Positions 26,794-36,469 are shown, numbered from the stretch's first letter. The stretch: 64,000 bases of DNA from Betaproteobacteria bacterium UKL13-2 (GCA_001602455.1 CP012157.1:1111733-1175732), one strand, 5' to 3'. Notes: a model not told the origin generated them from the sequence alone. Program-made: numbers and translations.

Positions 26794-27687
26794 ATGGCTG
26801 CTGCGCTTCCTCCCCACAAACCGGCAAAACCAAGCACCACTGGGCGCGCGGTGTTGCAGGCACGGCGTGAGCCGGGGCAGTTGATCGCGGGCGTGTGTGC
26901 AATTGTGGTTCATATTGGTTTCTTCGCCCTGATTGTGTTCGGTGTGTCTTGGCAGGTGAAGGTGCCTTCGCCCATTTCCGCTGAACTCTGGGCAAACCTT
27001 CCACCTCCTGAGAGTGCGCCACCCGTGCGCGAGTCGGCACCAGAACCTGCTCGCGCCGAACCGCCGCCGCCAGCCGAGCCAGTTGTAAAGCCAGCCCCTG
27101 CGCCTGAAGTCTCGGTGCCGAGTAAAGCTGACATCGCCTTGAAGGCAAAAAAAGAACAGGAAGCAAAGCAACAGGAAGCAAAGCGTAGACGCGAACAAGA
27201 AGAACAAGCTGCGCGGGAGATGAAGGCGCGTGAAGAGGAAAAACGCTTAGATGCGAAGCGCTTTGACGCGAAACGCTTAGATGCGAAACGTCAGGCCGAC
27301 GCTGAAAAACAGCGAACAGCCGACGAGGCTAAGCAAAGGGCAGAGGCTGATCGCTTGCGCGCCGAAGCCGATGCGAAAGCGACCGCTGCACAAGCCGCAC
27401 GCGATAAGGCCATCAGCGACTACACCGGACGCATCGCCGCTCTCATCCGCAGTCGCGCCAACATTCCGGACAATGTGACGGGTCAGCCAGTGATTCAGTT
27501 GCGCGTAAGATTGCTGACCAACGGTAACGTCTTTGAGGCAACGGTTGCCAATCCATCCGGTAATCGGGCCTACGATGAAGCGGTCGAGCGCGCGATTAAC
27601 GGTATTCGCCAGTGGCCTGTGCCAGATAATCCAGAAATACTCGGGCGGCAGCGCGAACTTTTACTCAAAATTACGCACGAACGGTAG
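26794..27687 (+). CDS. tolA: Tol-Pal system protein TolA
   Basis: A 297-residue protein that links the inner-membrane TolQR motor to Pal and TolB. The ATG at 26794 is chosen; an upstream GTG inside tolR lacks support. The membrane anchor is LIAGVCAIVVHIGFFALIVF (about residues 31-50), with the His that contacts TolQR. A Pro-rich stretch and a long Ala/Lys/Glu/Arg helix follow, with a 15-bp tandem repeat encoding KRLDA/KRFDA units. The C-terminal TonB-like domain begins near YTGRIAALIRSRANIPDNV and ends RQRELLLKI. Confidence 0.94.
   Translation: MAAALPPHKPAKPSTTGRAVLQARREPGQLIAGVCAIVVHIGFFALIVFGVSWQVKVPSPISAELWANLPPPESAPPVRESAPEPARAEPPPPAEPVVKPAPAPEVSVPSKADIALKAKKEQEAKQQEAKRRREQEEQAAREMKAREEEKRLDAKRFDAKRLDAKRQADAEKQRTADEAKQRAEADRLRAEADAKATAAQAARDKAISDYTGRIAALIRSRANIPDNVTGQPVIQLRVRLLTNGNVFEATVANPSGNRAYDEAVERAINGIRQWPVPDNPEILGRQRELLLKITHER
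27241..27300 (+). repeat. 15-bp tandem repeats inside tolA
   Basis: AAACGCTTAGATGCG, AAGCGCTTTGACGCG and AAACGCTTAGATGCG follow each other, then a diverged fourth unit, encoding KRLDA-KRFDA-KRLDA-KRQAD in the helical stalk. Copies one and three are identical. Confidence 0.85.
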
Positions 27688-27689
27688 TT

Positions 27690-28994
27690 ATGAAAAAAAA
27701 CCTCTTGTCTCAAGTTCTTGGATTCTGTTTCGTCTTGCTCGTCGCCGCCAGTGCTCAGGCACAACTGGTCATTGATGTCACGACCAGCGCGGGTCGGCAA
27801 ATACCGATTGCGGTGGTGGAGTTCAGAGGAGAAGCGCAGGCACCACAAAATTTCACCCCGATCATCATCAACAATCTAGTGCGGACTGGGCTGTTTCGTA
27901 TTGTCACGACAAGCGCCATGAGCGTATTGCCGACCGAGCCCTCGGAGGTCAATTTTGTCGATTGGACCAGCCGCTCGGCCGAAGCGCTGCTCATCGGTGG
28001 CATTGCCGCTCTGCCTGACGGGCGTTTTGAAATACGCTATCGCTTGTTTGATATCGCAAAACAAACGCAGATATCTGCGGGCGCCATCACCGTTGGTGCC
28101 ACGCAGTTTCGCAGCACGGCGCATCGCGTCTCCGATGAGGTTTACGAAAAGCTGACCGGCGAGCGCGGTGTTTTTGCCACCAAAATAGCCTACGTTCTCA
28201 AACGCGGTCAGCGCTTTGAGCTGCAAGTTGCTGACGCCGATGGATTCAATCCGCAAACTGTGTTGTCGTCGCTTGAGCCCATCGGAGGGCCGAAGTGGTC
28301 GCCTGACGGAACTAAGCTCGCCTATGTTACGTTCGAATCGCGCAAGTCGAATGTGGTTGTCCAAGACTTATCAACCGGGCAGCGCAAGGTCGTGGCTAAT
28401 TTTCGCGGCGACAACTACGCCCCATCATGGTCGCCCGACAGCACTCAGCTCGCCGTGGCGTTGTCGCGCGATTCGGTGTCCCAAATCTACGTGATTCCGT
28501 CGGCCGGGGGAGAGGCGCGTCGTCTTACGCAGAGTAGCTCAATCGATAGTGGGCCTGCTTTTACACCCGATGGTAAATCGATCATTTTCTTTTCGGATCG
28601 CTCGGGCGGACCGCAGCTTTACGCGGTTCCCGTGACCGGTGGCGACGTTAGGCGACTCACCTTCGAAGGAAGCTACAACACGAGTCCGCGAGTGAGTCCC
28701 GATGGAAAGCTCATCGCATTTGTCACGCGAGATGGCGCGAGCCGATTGCGTATCGCCACACTGGAGCTTGCGAGCGGTATCGTCAATGTGCTGACTGAAG
28801 GCCCGCGCGATGATAGCCCTAGTTTTTCGCCGAATGGCCGCACAATTTTGTTTGAGTCGAAGGTCGCCGGTAAAGGAAGCCTTGGTTCTGTCTCGGTGGA
28901 CGGTCGGGTTAAGCAGCGTCTGACATCGCAAAGTGGTGACGTGCGCGAACCGGCATGGGGACCTTATCCCGCGAGCACCGCCGCGCCACGCTAG
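27690..28994 (+). CDS. tolB: Tol-Pal system beta-propeller protein TolB
   Basis: A 434-residue periplasmic protein that binds Pal and the TolA C-terminus. The signal peptide is KKNLLSQVLGFCFVLLVAASAQA. The N-terminal domain (IAVVEFRGEAQAPQNFTPIIINNL) is followed by a beta-propeller with repeated W/F-SPDG signatures: PKWSPDGTKLAYVTF, PSWSPDSTQLAVAL, PAFTPDGKSIIFFSDR, PRVSPDGKLIAFVT and PSFSPNGRTILFES. It starts 2 bp after tolA. Its TAG stop is part of a CTAG that begins a family A repeat. Confidence 0.96.
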   Translation: MKKNLLSQVLGFCFVLLVAASAQAQLVIDVTTSAGRQIPIAVVEFRGEAQAPQNFTPIIINNLVRTGLFRIVTTSAMSVLPTEPSEVNFVDWTSRSAEALLIGGIAALPDGRFEIRYRLFDIAKQTQISAGAITVGATQFRSTAHRVSDEVYEKLTGERGVFATKIAYVLKRGQRFELQVADADGFNPQTVLSSLEPIGGPKWSPDGTKLAYVTFESRKSNVVVQDLSTGQRKVVANFRGDNYAPSWSPDSTQLAVALSRDSVSQIYVIPSAGGEARRLTQSSSIDSGPAFTPDGKSIIFFSDRSGGPQLYAVPVTGGDVRRLTFEGSYNTSPRVSPDGKLIAFVTRDGASRLRIATLELASGIVNVLTEGPRDDSPSFSPNGRTILFESKVAGKGSLGSVSVDGRVKQRLTSQSGDVREPAWGPYPASTAAPR

Positions 28995-29211
28995 CCGGAA
29001 CATTTTATGGGGGCATATCCGTCGCAGAAGAGGAACGATCCAGATTGGTTTGCCAATTTTGATTTGTCAATTCCCCAGAGGCCACGCCCGTCAACGCAGC
29101 GGGTGACGCATGAAATGTACGGGCGATATTTGGTGTAACGTTTAAGTTGTGTGGCTAAGAGGACTTGCTTTGCTTCGACCCGGCGGGCGAGCCGTCAAAT
29201 ATTCAGGTTAA
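28991..29211. mobile_element. Family A repeat between tolB and pal
   Basis: The left end CTAGCCGGAACATTTTATGGG contains the tolB stop codon, and the right end TCAAATATTCAGGTTAA lies 45 bp before pal. The interior has the shared box GGAACGATCCAGATTGGTTTGCCAAT, matching 1922-2159 and 16796-17089. It separates pal from tolB inside the operon, leaving a 262-bp gap. Confidence 0.75.
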
Positions 29212-29256
29212 ACCTTTGGCTTGGGGCTCAAGCCGCATTTTTGAAGGAGTGTACAA

Positions 29257-29811
29257 ATGAAAAAATCTCCCCCATTGATTTTGTTGGCGGCTGCCGCTAT
29301 CTTACTCGCGGCCTGCGCGAGTAAAGAGCCACCCAAGGACGTGCCGGTGGAGACTCGCACGCAGCCGACCACGACGACCGCAGCGACACCGACACCGATG
29401 CCGAGCACTACCACGACTGCGGTCGCGCCCACGACCCCATCGGCGATCAATCCTCTAAAAGATCCGAACAATATTTTGTCCAAGCGAATCGTCTATTTTG
29501 ATTACGACAAAGACACGGTGAAGTCAGAGTATCAGGCGATTGTGCAGGCACATGCTAAGTACTTGTCTGAAAATCGCAGCCGTAAAATTCGGTTGGAAGG
29601 TCATGCCGATGAACGTGGCTCACGCGAATACAACATGGCACTCGGTCAGCGCCGTGCGGATGCAGTGCGCAAAGCGACCAACTTGCTGGGTGTGGCCAAC
29701 GAGCGCATGGAGTCGGTGAGCTTTGGCGAAGACAAGCCGCGTGTGCAGGGTAGCAACGAGGAAGCGTGGTCACAGAACCGCCGCGCCGAAATCGTTTACG
29801 ATAACGAGTGA
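29257..29811 (+). CDS. pal: Peptidoglycan-associated lipoprotein Pal
   Basis: A 184-residue outer-membrane lipoprotein. The lipobox is LLAAC (Cys about residue 22), followed by a Thr/Pro-rich linker, then the OmpA-like peptidoglycan-binding domain IVYFDYDKDTVKSEYQAIV ... LEGHADERGSREYNMALGQRRADAV with the Asp and Arg that hold diaminopimelate. GAAGGAG precedes the ATG. It anchors the Tol complex to peptidoglycan. A family A repeat separates it from tolB. Confidence 0.97.
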   Translation: MKKSPPLILLAAAAILLAACASKEPPKDVPVETRTQPTTTTAATPTPMPSTTTTAVAPTTPSAINPLKDPNNILSKRIVYFDYDKDTVKSEYQAIVQAHAKYLSENRSRKIRLEGHADERGSREYNMALGQRRADAVRKATNLLGVANERMESVSFGEDKPRVQGSNEEAWSQNRRAEIVYDNE

Positions 29812-29834
29812 GTGTGCCGGAAAGGGGGCTGGAA

Positions 29835-30776
29835 ATGGATGCGAGTCTGACCTATCGATGGGTGTCGGCTCCCTTGGGTTTGCTGTTGTTCGCGGGGGTG
29901 TTGTTTGCCGCGATGCTGTGCGCCAGCAATGCAAACGCTGGGCTGTTTGACGACGATGAGGCGCGTAGGCAGATTAAAGCGCTGGCTGAAAAAGTCGATG
30001 CGCAAAATAAAGCCACTGAAGAACGCTTTACCAAACTTGATGAGTCCTTCAAGAATCTGGGAATCATCCAGTTGCTCAACCAGATTGAGTTGTTGAATAC
30101 CGAAATCGCGCGCCTTCGTGGGCAAGTCGAAGTCCTCGCCAATCAAAACGAGCAGTTGCAAAAGCGCCAGCGTGATTTTTATCTCGACATTGATACGCGC
30201 TTGCGCGTCCTCGAAGGCAATATGGTGCCGTCGACTGGGCAAGCGCCATCGACGAGTTTGGGGGCGCCGACGTCGAGTTCATCAACACCAACACCCGCAC
30301 CAACACCCGCGGCGGGCGCGGTGTCTAGTACAGTGCCCGCTGCCACTGTTGCGCCCATTAGTTCGGCTGCGACTGTAGTGGCTGATGTGGCGCAACGTGA
30401 AAAAGAAAACAAAGCGTATGACGTCGGCACCAGCGCTTTCCGCCGTGGTGATTTTGCCGCTGCAATCCGTGCCTTCAATACTTTCCATTCAGATTATCCG
30501 CAGAGCCAGCTCGCGCCGAACGCACTTTACTGGACTGGTCTGTGCCAATTCAATTTGAAGGACTATGGGCAAGCGCGTGCCACGCAGGAGAGCCTGCTCA
30601 AAAAATATCCGGACTCGGACAAGGCTCCCGATGCGATGTTGGTGATTGCGAGTGTCCACGCTGAAATGGGCGACGCGGGAGCGGCACGTAACAGCTACGA
30701 AGATATCATCGCAAAGTATTCGTCTTCAGACGCCGCCGCCAAGGCGCGAACGCGACTCTCTGGTCTGCGAAAGTAG
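29835..30776 (+). CDS. cpoB: Cell division coordinator CpoB (YbgF)
   Basis: A 313-residue periplasmic protein that coordinates peptidoglycan synthesis with Tol-Pal. The ATG at 29835 follows AAAGGGGG and starts a long signal peptide (APLGLLLFAGVLFAAMLCASNANA). A trimerising coiled coil spans about residues 35-120 (ARRQIKALAEKVDAQNKATEERF...), then a Pro/Thr/Ala linker and TPR units (AYDVGTSAFRRGDFAAAIRAF, NALYWTGLCQFNLKDYGQAR, PDAMLVIASVHAEMGDAGAAR). Position next to pal and before queE is conserved. Confidence 0.94.
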   Translation: MDASLTYRWVSAPLGLLLFAGVLFAAMLCASNANAGLFDDDEARRQIKALAEKVDAQNKATEERFTKLDESFKNLGIIQLLNQIELLNTEIARLRGQVEVLANQNEQLQKRQRDFYLDIDTRLRVLEGNMVPSTGQAPSTSLGAPTSSSSTPTPAPTPAAGAVSSTVPAATVAPISSAATVVADVAQREKENKAYDVGTSAFRRGDFAAAIRAFNTFHSDYPQSQLAPNALYWTGLCQFNLKDYGQARATQESLLKKYPDSDKAPDAMLVIASVHAEMGDAGAARNSYEDIIAKYSSSDAAAKARTRLSGLRK

Positions 30777-30885
30777 GCAATCGAACGATGGCGAATATCA
30801 AGATTCCTGCCGCAACGTGCGTCGCCGAAGGTGGTGCCTCGTGCGGTGTGCCAAATCCGCGTCCGATGATAGGGCGTCGCCGTGG

Positions 30886-30965
30886 CTAACCTCGCCCGAC
30901 TATTTCATGGGTTGCTTGCCCACTCACCCGCGCTCGAACCCGCACACATGCAATGTTCAAGCTAG
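30886..30965. mobile_element. Family A repeat, short copy, before and into queE
   Basis: An 80-bp element running from CTAA (30886) to CTAG (30965). The left end has GACTATTTCATGGG and the right end CATGCAATGTTCAAGCTAG. The ATG at 30953, used as the first in-frame start of queE, lies inside the right end. Confidence 0.72.
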
Positions 30966-31663
30966 ACCTTGTACCGCGGGAGATCGCCTTCGCCAAGCCG
31001 AGTGAGTTTGTGCGAACGCGCGCCAACGAAATTCGCATCAATGAAATTTTTTTCTCACTGCAAGGTGAATCATCGCGCGTTGGACTGCCGACTGTTTTTG
31101 TCCGGCTGACTGGTTGTCCACTTCGTTGCGGCTATTGTGATACGGCATATGCATTTCACGAAGGTAAGACGCGGACCATCGATGACGTCATGGGCGAAAT
31201 CGCGAATTTTGGTGCGCGTTTTGTCTGTGTCACGGGGGGGGAACCATTAGCGCAGAAAAGCTGCCTCACGTTGTTGTCGCGCTTATGCGAGGCCAATTAC
31301 GCGGTGTCGTTGGAGACCAGTGGGGCGCTATCGGTGGCGGCGGTCGATCCGCGGGTCTCGCGTATCGTGGATATCAAGACGCCCGGTTCTGGTGAATGCG
31401 AGAATAACCACTGGGCGAATATAGCGATGCTCAATGCGCGTGACGAAATCAAATTCGTCTTGACTTCAGAGGCGGATTATCAATGGGCGAAATCGGTATT
31501 GATCGAAAGACAACTAGCCGCGATCTGCCCCGTGCTGTTTTCGCCCGCATTTGAGGCGCTGCCCTATTCGGTGCTGGCGGAATGGGTGCTGCGGGACAAG
31601 TTGAGTGTTCGAATGCAGGTTCAGCTTCACAAGGTAATCTGGGGCGAGAAACGAGGGGTATAG
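30953..31663 (+). CDS. queE: 7-carboxy-7-deazaguanine synthase QueE
   Basis: A 236-residue radical SAM enzyme that makes 7-carboxy-7-deazaguanine for queuosine. The cluster motif is CPLRCGYC (CX3CX2C) after the family signature [33 protein letters not shown] binds SAM, and LETSGAL and [10 protein letters not shown] follow. The first ATG (30953) falls in a family A repeat and adds about 28 residues before the conserved [13 protein letters not shown], so the native start may instead be the GTG near 31010. queC follows after 5 bp, an operon. Confidence 0.94.
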   Translation: MFKLDLVPREIAFAKPSEFVRTRANEIRINEIFFSLQGESSRVGLPTVFVRLTGCPLRCGYCDTAYAFHEGKTRTIDDVMGEIANFGARFVCVTGGEPLAQKSCLTLLSRLCEANYAVSLETSGALSVAAVDPRVSRIVDIKTPGSGECENNHWANIAMLNARDEIKFVLTSEADYQWAKSVLIERQLAAICPVLFSPAFEALPYSVLAEWVLRDKLSVRMQVQLHKVIWGEKRGV

Positions 31664-31668
31664 GCAAG

Positions 31669-32364
31669 ATGAGCGACCAATTGTCCCCCCGAGCGGTGGT
31701 TCTGCTCTCTGGTGGCCTGGATTCAGCCACTGTGCTCGCGATGGCCATTGCGCAGGGATATGAAACATACGCGTTGTCGTTTGATTATGGCCAGCGCCAT
31801 CAGGTTGAGCTGGTCGCGGCGCGACGTGTCGTCACCGCACTTGGAGCCAAACAACACCGGATACTGAACTTTGATCTCACTCAATGGGGCGGGTCGGCGC
31901 TCACGGATCGAAGTCTTGACGTGCCGGAGTCTCCAAGCGAGGGTATCCCCGTGACTTATGTCCCGGCGCGCAACACAATTTTTTTATCGCTTGCGCTGGC
32001 GTGGGCGGAGACCTTAGGGGCAAACAGCATTTTTGCCGGCATGAACGCGGTGGACTATTCGGGCTATCCCGACTGCCGGCCGGAATATGTCGCCGCGTTT
32101 CAAACCATGGCGCGGCTCGCAACCCGCGCGGGCGTAGAAGCCGCCGATAACCAATCGCAGTTGACCATTCGCACCCCCATCATCCATATGTCAAAGGCGG
32201 ATATCGTAAAAGCGGGAACGGCACTTGGCATCGATTACGGCATCACGGTCTCTTGTTATCAGGCTGATGCCGAAGGACGTGCCTGTGGGCGATGTGACTC
32301 CTGCCGCCTCAGACGTGAAGGATTCGATGCCGCAGGCATTCCAGACCCGACCCGTTACGCATAG
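31669..32364 (+). CDS. queC: 7-cyano-7-deazaguanine synthase QueC
   Basis: A 231-residue ATP-dependent enzyme that converts the QueE product to preQ0. The PP-loop is [17 protein letters not shown] (SGGLDS about residues 14-19), then [14 protein letters not shown] and [17 protein letters not shown]. The zinc site is [17 protein letters not shown] near the C-terminus. The start at 31669 is chosen because it follows the queE stop by 5 bp. Confidence 0.97.
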   Translation: MSDQLSPRAVVLLSGGLDSATVLAMAIAQGYETYALSFDYGQRHQVELVAARRVVTALGAKQHRILNFDLTQWGGSALTDRSLDVPESPSEGIPVTYVPARNTIFLSLALAWAETLGANSIFAGMNAVDYSGYPDCRPEYVAAFQTMARLATRAGVEAADNQSQLTIRTPIIHMSKADIVKAGTALGIDYGITVSCYQADAEGRACGRCDSCRLRREGFDAAGIPDPTRYA

Positions 32365-32401
32365 GCTTGGGACTCGCGGCGTCGTCGCGTAAAATACATC
32401 G

Positions 32402-33520
32402 ATGAATTCAGCTAACGCCATTATCACAACCGTCACTGGGCTGTCGTTCGCAGCCGCCTTCGTACTCGGCGCCATTTCGGCGCGAACTCAATTTTGTACA
32501 CTCGGTGCCGTGTCCGACATCGTCAATATGAATGATTGGTCACGTATGCGTATGTGGGTGCTGGCGATGGCGGTCGCCATCATTGGTGCCCAAGCGCTGT
32601 ATGCCGTTGACTTGATTGACTTGTCTAAAGCGTTTTATGTGCGTCCGAATGTGACTTGGCTGTCATATCTCGTTGGTGGACTAATGTTCGGCGTTGGGAT
32701 GACGCTCGCCTCAGGCTGCGGTAGTCGTACACTGGTGCGCATTGGCGGCGGCAATGTCAAGTCGATTGTGGTTTTCTTGGTTCTGGGCATCGCAGCCTAC
32801 ATGACCATGAAGGGCCTATTCGGCGTTTGGCGGATCGCGACGGTGGACAAGGTCGCAGTCGATCTCACCACCGCTGGCGTGACGAGTCAGGAAATTGGTA
32901 GCTTACTGGCAGTAATCTTCGGCGTGTCCAAGAAATCGGCACAAATCGGTGCGGGGTTAGTTATCGCCTCCGCGATGCTTGTCTGGGTCTTTCTGGGACG
33001 CGAGTTTCGTGTGTCCGTTGATGGCTGGTTAGGTGGCCTGGGCTATGGACTGATTGCAGTTGCAGGTTGGTACATTACGGCCAATATTGGGTTTGGCGAA
33101 AACCAAGAGACGCTCGAGATGGTTTACTTCGCGACGAATAGTCGCACGGCAGAGTCAATGACATTTGTTGCACCGATCGCCTACTCGCTCGAACTTCTCA
33201 TGCTTTGGAGCGATAAGTCACTCGGGGTAACGTTTGGCATTGCATTGGTGGCGGGCGTGATTCTTGGGTCGTTTACCTATTCAATACTATTCAAACGTTT
33301 TCGTTGGGAAGGCTTTGCTGGCGTCGAGGACACACGCAATCACCTGATCGGTGCCACTTTGATGGGGGTCGGTGGGGTGACGGCCTTGGGCTGTACGATT
33401 GGTCAAGGTATTTCTGGTGTATCCACTCTCGCTGTCGGCTCTTTTCTGGCGGTTGCCGCCATGATTGTAGGCTGTGCGGCAACGCTCAAATATCAATACT
33501 GGAAGATGCTTCAGGAGTAG
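32402..33520 (+). CDS. YeeE/YedE family sulfur-compound transporter
   Basis: A 372-residue inner-membrane protein with about ten hydrophobic helices. The three cysteines that relay thiosulfate in the characterised family member TsuA have counterparts here: ARTQFCTLGAVSDI near the N-terminus, LASGCGSRTLVRIGGGN, and TALGCTIGQGISGVSTL near the C-terminus. Import of thiosulfate or a related reduced sulfur compound is therefore likely. It starts 38 bp after queC with no partner tusA gene. Sulfur supply for tRNA thiolation or oxidation fits the mnmA and fccAB genes elsewhere in the window, but this is inference. Confidence 0.9.
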   Translation: MNSANAIITTVTGLSFAAAFVLGAISARTQFCTLGAVSDIVNMNDWSRMRMWVLAMAVAIIGAQALYAVDLIDLSKAFYVRPNVTWLSYLVGGLMFGVGMTLASGCGSRTLVRIGGGNVKSIVVFLVLGIAAYMTMKGLFGVWRIATVDKVAVDLTTAGVTSQEIGSLLAVIFGVSKKSAQIGAGLVIASAMLVWVFLGREFRVSVDGWLGGLGYGLIAVAGWYITANIGFGENQETLEMVYFATNSRTAESMTFVAPIAYSLELLMLWSDKSLGVTFGIALVAGVILGSFTYSILFKRFRWEGFAGVEDTRNHLIGATLMGVGGVTALGCTIGQGISGVSTLAVGSFLAVAAMIVGCAATLKYQYWKMLQE

Positions 33521-33540
33521 CGGCGGCACTTGTGGCGGTA

Positions 33541-33624
33541 CATGAGGGCGCGCTTGAGGCCACGCTTGAGGGGGCGCTTGAGACTTTCAATTCAAACACG
33601 CCCCCCATGAAATAGTCAGCTTAG
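33541..33624. mobile_element. Family A repeat, internally duplicated
   Basis: The right end CCCCATGAAATAGTCAGCTTAG finishes in TTAG, which on the minus strand contains the cheW stop codon. The left side is CATGAGGGCGCG followed by three near-copies of a 12-bp unit ending CGCTTGAG. It fills the short convergent gap between the sulfur transporter and cheW; no terminator is present. Confidence 0.62.
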
Positions 33625-34163
33625 CAGTTCGCAACCAGTCCCATGTCGGCGCTTCCAATCAGTGCTTCGATATCGATCAGAATCATCATGCGGTCTTGAA
33701 CGCTGCCGATGCCCGTAATGTAGCTCGCGTCAATTGAATCGTTAAATTCGGGCGCTTGCTTAATCTGCTCGGCGGCCAGTGCCACAACGTCACTCACTGA
33801 GTCGACGACGATGCCGACAATACGCTTGGCGACGTTGAGCACAATCACCACGGTGAAATCGTTGTATTCCGCGCTTTCCATTCCGTATTTCAAGCGCATA
33901 TCCACGATCGGCACGATCACGCCACGCAGATTCACCACTCCCTTTACAAAGGCGGGTGCATTGGCGATGCGAGTCGGTGCTTCATAAGAGCGAATTTCCT
34001 GGACCTTCAGAATATCAATGCCATATTCTTCATGGCCCAACTTGAAACTCAAAAACTCACCGGCCGGTTTGGATTGGCTGCCTGCGGCGGTGTCGAGCAG
34101 GTTCGCCACAACCGTGGGGGCTACCGCAGCACTGTGTTGAATGTTTTCGGTGGCATGCATCAT
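33621..34163 (-). CDS. cheW: Chemotaxis coupling protein CheW
   Basis: A 180-residue scaffold joining chemoreceptors to Che[24 protein letters not shown] starts the fold at about residue 38. [28 protein letters not shown] is the central signature, and [13 protein letters not shown] and [21 protein letters not shown] complete it. The 37-residue N-terminal extension is poorly conserved in type. It lies 36 bp downstream of the chemoreceptor gene in the same direction. No cheA is nearby. Confidence 0.96.
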   Translation of the reverse strand: MMHATENIQHSAAVAPTVVANLLDTAAGSQSKPAGEFLSFKLGHEEYGIDILKVQEIRSYEAPTRIANAPAFVKGVVNLRGVIVPIVDMRLKYGMESAEYNDFTVVIVLNVAKRIVGIVVDSVSDVVALAAEQIKQAPEFNDSIDASYITGIGSVQDRMMILIDIEALIGSADMGLVANC

Positions 34164-34199
34164 GTTCTCCTGTTGATCTGGTGTTTTGGCGTGCGGTGC

Positions 34200-35981
34200 T
34201 TAAAAAGTTTCCCAGTCGCTTCCCGGATTGGCACCGCTAGATGACACGGGTGCGGGCGACGATTTGGGTGCGGGCGACGATTTGGGTTCGGCCAGTAATT
34301 TTGTTGCAACCGGCTTTACGATGTTGGCTTTCGGCTTCGGTGTGTACGTATTCATCACCTTTGGCTTGGTTGTAATAGGCTTAATGCTGCGAACCTCGCT
34401 CGCGGCACTCACAGCACTCGCGTCGTGGTCGAGTTTGAATACGCTCACCAGCTCCGTCAGTTGCACGGCTTGTTGTTTCAAGCTATCGGCGGCAGCCGCA
34501 CTTTGTTCGACGAGCGCTGCGTTTTGTTGTGTGACTTGATCTAGTTGCGCCACCGCACCGCTCACTTGGCCGATACCTTCAGTCTGCTCGATGGTTGCTG
34601 AGCTAATCTCGCTGATGAGGTCTGCAACACGCTGCACCTGCGACACAATATCTTGCATCGTCGAACCAGCGTCGCCCACGAGTCGTGAGCCCGTCTCGAC
34701 TTTCTCGACGCTAGAGCCAATCAGTGACTTAATCTCTTTTGCCGCCTCGGCGCTGCGCTGCGCAAGACTACGCACCTCGCCAGCAACCACCGCAAAGCCG
34801 CGACCTTGCTCGCCGGCGCGTGCCGCTTCCACCGCTGCGTTCAAGGCAAGAATATTGGTCTGGAAGGCAATCCCGTCGATGACGCCGATGATGTCGGAAA
34901 TTTTCTTCGAACTATGGGTGATTTCGTCCATCGTGGCGACAACATGACCAACCACTTCGCCACCTTTTTGCGCGGTTTCACTGGCCGAATTTGCCAACTG
35001 AGCTGCTTGACGTGCGGTGTCCGCGTTATTCTTCACTGTTGAGTTCATCTGCTCCATAGATGCTGCCGTTTGTTGCACGTTTGAGGCTTGCTCTTCAGTG
35101 CGTTGCGACAAATCGGCATTACCCATCGCAATTTGGCTGGAGCCTGTGGCGATGGAGTCAGAGGCGACGCGTACTTGGCTGACGAGTTTGGCAAGGTTAA
35201 CTTGCATGTCGCCGATTGAACTCAGCACACTGCCCGCGGGTGCGCTCGATGCACCACCGACCATACCGAGATTGCCGTCTGCCACGCGGCGAGCTGCGTC
35301 ACTCAGATCGACGGGCTCAGCACCTAGTGATTTGGTGAGATTTCGAATCGTCAGCCATGCGGCAAGGGCGCCCAAAACGGCCATGGCGACAGCAAATGCC
35401 GCCATCAGAACAGATGCATTGAACGCTGACTTGTGCGCGCTAAGGGCTAATTCCGAGGTCAGTGTATGCTGCATCGCCATTGATTCATCAACGGCTTTGA
35501 AAAGCGCGTTTTGGCTGGCGCGTGCTTTGCTGAGCAAGACAGCCGTGGCTTCCTCTGTGTTGCCTTTCGCATCAAGGTCGAATACCGCATCAATTTGCTG
35601 GTTGTACTGTAAACGTGAGTCTGTAATGGCCTTTAGCAGCTCGACGCCCTTCGGCAGCTTGATCGTCTTGTCCAGCTCGTCCATGATCTTTGCATACTGT
35701 TTCTTTGTCTCGGCGATCTTGGCCTTTTCGGCGGACTTTTCAGCCGCATCTTTGACCAAGAGTACGTTACGCGTCCATCGTGCGATAGAGTTGTTGTAGT
35801 CTTTGAGGAGGCTAAACTTCTCCAGTTTGACCATGCGATCACCCGCGATTTCATCCAACTCGCCCACGACTTGGTGAAGTTGGTATGCGCCAACTGCCGC
35901 GATAATGACGCCAAGTAGAACAGCGCCCGCGAAACCGATCGTGAGTTGCGTCGAGATTTTCATAGGTTTGGTTTGGTTCAT
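34200..35981 (-). CDS. Methyl-accepting chemotaxis protein with CheR-docking tail
   Basis: A 593-residue receptor from the ATG at 35981 (after AAAAGGA). First membrane helix is about residues 13-35 ([21 protein letters not shown]), then a four-helix-bundle periplasmic sensor region to about 190, and a second helix ([20 protein letters not shown]). A HAMP-like stretch follows. The signalling tip is [38 protein letters not shown]. The cytoplasmic C-terminus is a Lys/Pro/Ser linker with an 18-bp repeat encoding PKSSPA, ending in DWETF, a CheR/CheB docking pentapeptide of the xWxxF type. The ligand is unknown. Confidence 0.95.
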   Translation of the reverse strand: MNQTKPMKISTQLTIGFAGAVLLGVIIAAVGAYQLHQVVGELDEIAGDRMVKLEKFSLLKDYNNSIARWTRNVLLVKDAAEKSAEKAKIAETKKQYAKIMDELDKTIKLPKGVELLKAITDSRLQYNQQIDAVFDLDAKGNTEEATAVLLSKARASQNALFKAVDESMAMQHTLTSELALSAHKSAFNASVLMAAFAVAMAVLGALAAWLTIRNLTKSLGAEPVDLSDAARRVADGNLGMVGGASSAPAGSVLSSIGDMQVNLAKLVSQVRVASDSIATGSSQIAMGNADLSQRTEEQASNVQQTAASMEQMNSTVKNNADTARQAAQLANSASETAQKGGEVVGHVVATMDEITHSSKKISDIIGVIDGIAFQTNILALNAAVEAARAGEQGRGFAVVAGEVRSLAQRSAEAAKEIKSLIGSSVEKVETGSRLVGDAGSTMQDIVSQVQRVADLISEISSATIEQTEGIGQVSGAVAQLDQVTQQNAALVEQSAAAADSLKQQAVQLTELVSVFKLDHDASAVSAASEVRSIKPITTKPKVMNTYTPKPKANIVKPVATKLLAEPKSSPAPKSSPAPVSSSGANPGSDWETF

Positions 35982-36167
35982 GGGTAGATCCTTTTCACTA
36001 TTGAGTTGCTGTGAGTGCGCCTCAACCAGCATCCCGTTGGACGGCCGCGCGAAGGCAATTTCTGCAACAGCATGATGGCAGTTGTTGGGAAACGGTTAAG
36101 CCATTAAAAGCGGGGTGATTGCCGCCCAATCCTGCGCCATGCGTATACAGATGGGTTTGTTGCCAAA

Positions 36168-36302
36168 GGGAACTTCTCGAAACCGTCGCGAGCGGGCGAA
36201 GTTCGTGCCGACGGGTTTGGCAAACACGGGACACGTACCCAGTGTATGGCGAGCACCGCAGGCGCGAAATTCGCCCACGCAGCAGGTTTATGGAAATGCC
36301 CC
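36168..36302. mobile_element. Family B repeat, inverted orientation (B3)
   Basis: A 135-bp element with left end GGGAACTTCTCGAAACCGTC and right end GCAGGTTTATGGAAATGCCCC. The central block reads GTTTGGCAAACACGGGACAC then GTACCCAGTGTATGGCG, the reverse complement of the centre in 3448-3581 and 57587-57732. It lies in the 596-bp gap upstream of the chemoreceptor and the ABC transporter operon. Confidence 0.75.
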
Positions 36303-36307
36303 AAAGT

Positions 36308-36380
36308 AAAACACTAGCATTGGCGGGCGTTTCCAAGCAGTTTTGACTGAAAAATGCCGCCGATTAAGGAGTTTGTCGTG
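36308..36380. repeat. Family C repeat
   Basis: AAACACTAGCATTGGCGGGCG, TTTCCAAG and a downstream GCCGCCGATTAAGGAGTTT block resemble 23266-23335 over about 70 bp. It directly follows the family B copy. Confidence 0.55.
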
Positions 36381-36388
36381 TTTAATCA

Positions 36389-36469
36389 GGCTGGGCGAGT
36401 GTTTCGGACAATGCCCGTTCACCTACTCGCCCGCCTTCGAACGCGCCCCCATGAAATGTTCAGGCGAGG
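36389..36469. mobile_element. Family A repeat
   Basis: The right end CCCCATGAAATGTTCAGGCGAG is preceded by CGCCCGCCTTCGAACGCG. The interior TTCACCTACT block matches the 1922-2159 copy on the opposite strand. The left boundary is uncertain. It is the third repeat type within 300 bp here. Confidence 0.65.

Noticed and set aside
36040-36110. Sigma-28-like promoter upstream of the chemoreceptor
   Set aside because: A TTAA...GCCATCAT pair can be found on the minus strand at plausible spacing, but the match to the consensus is too weak to list.
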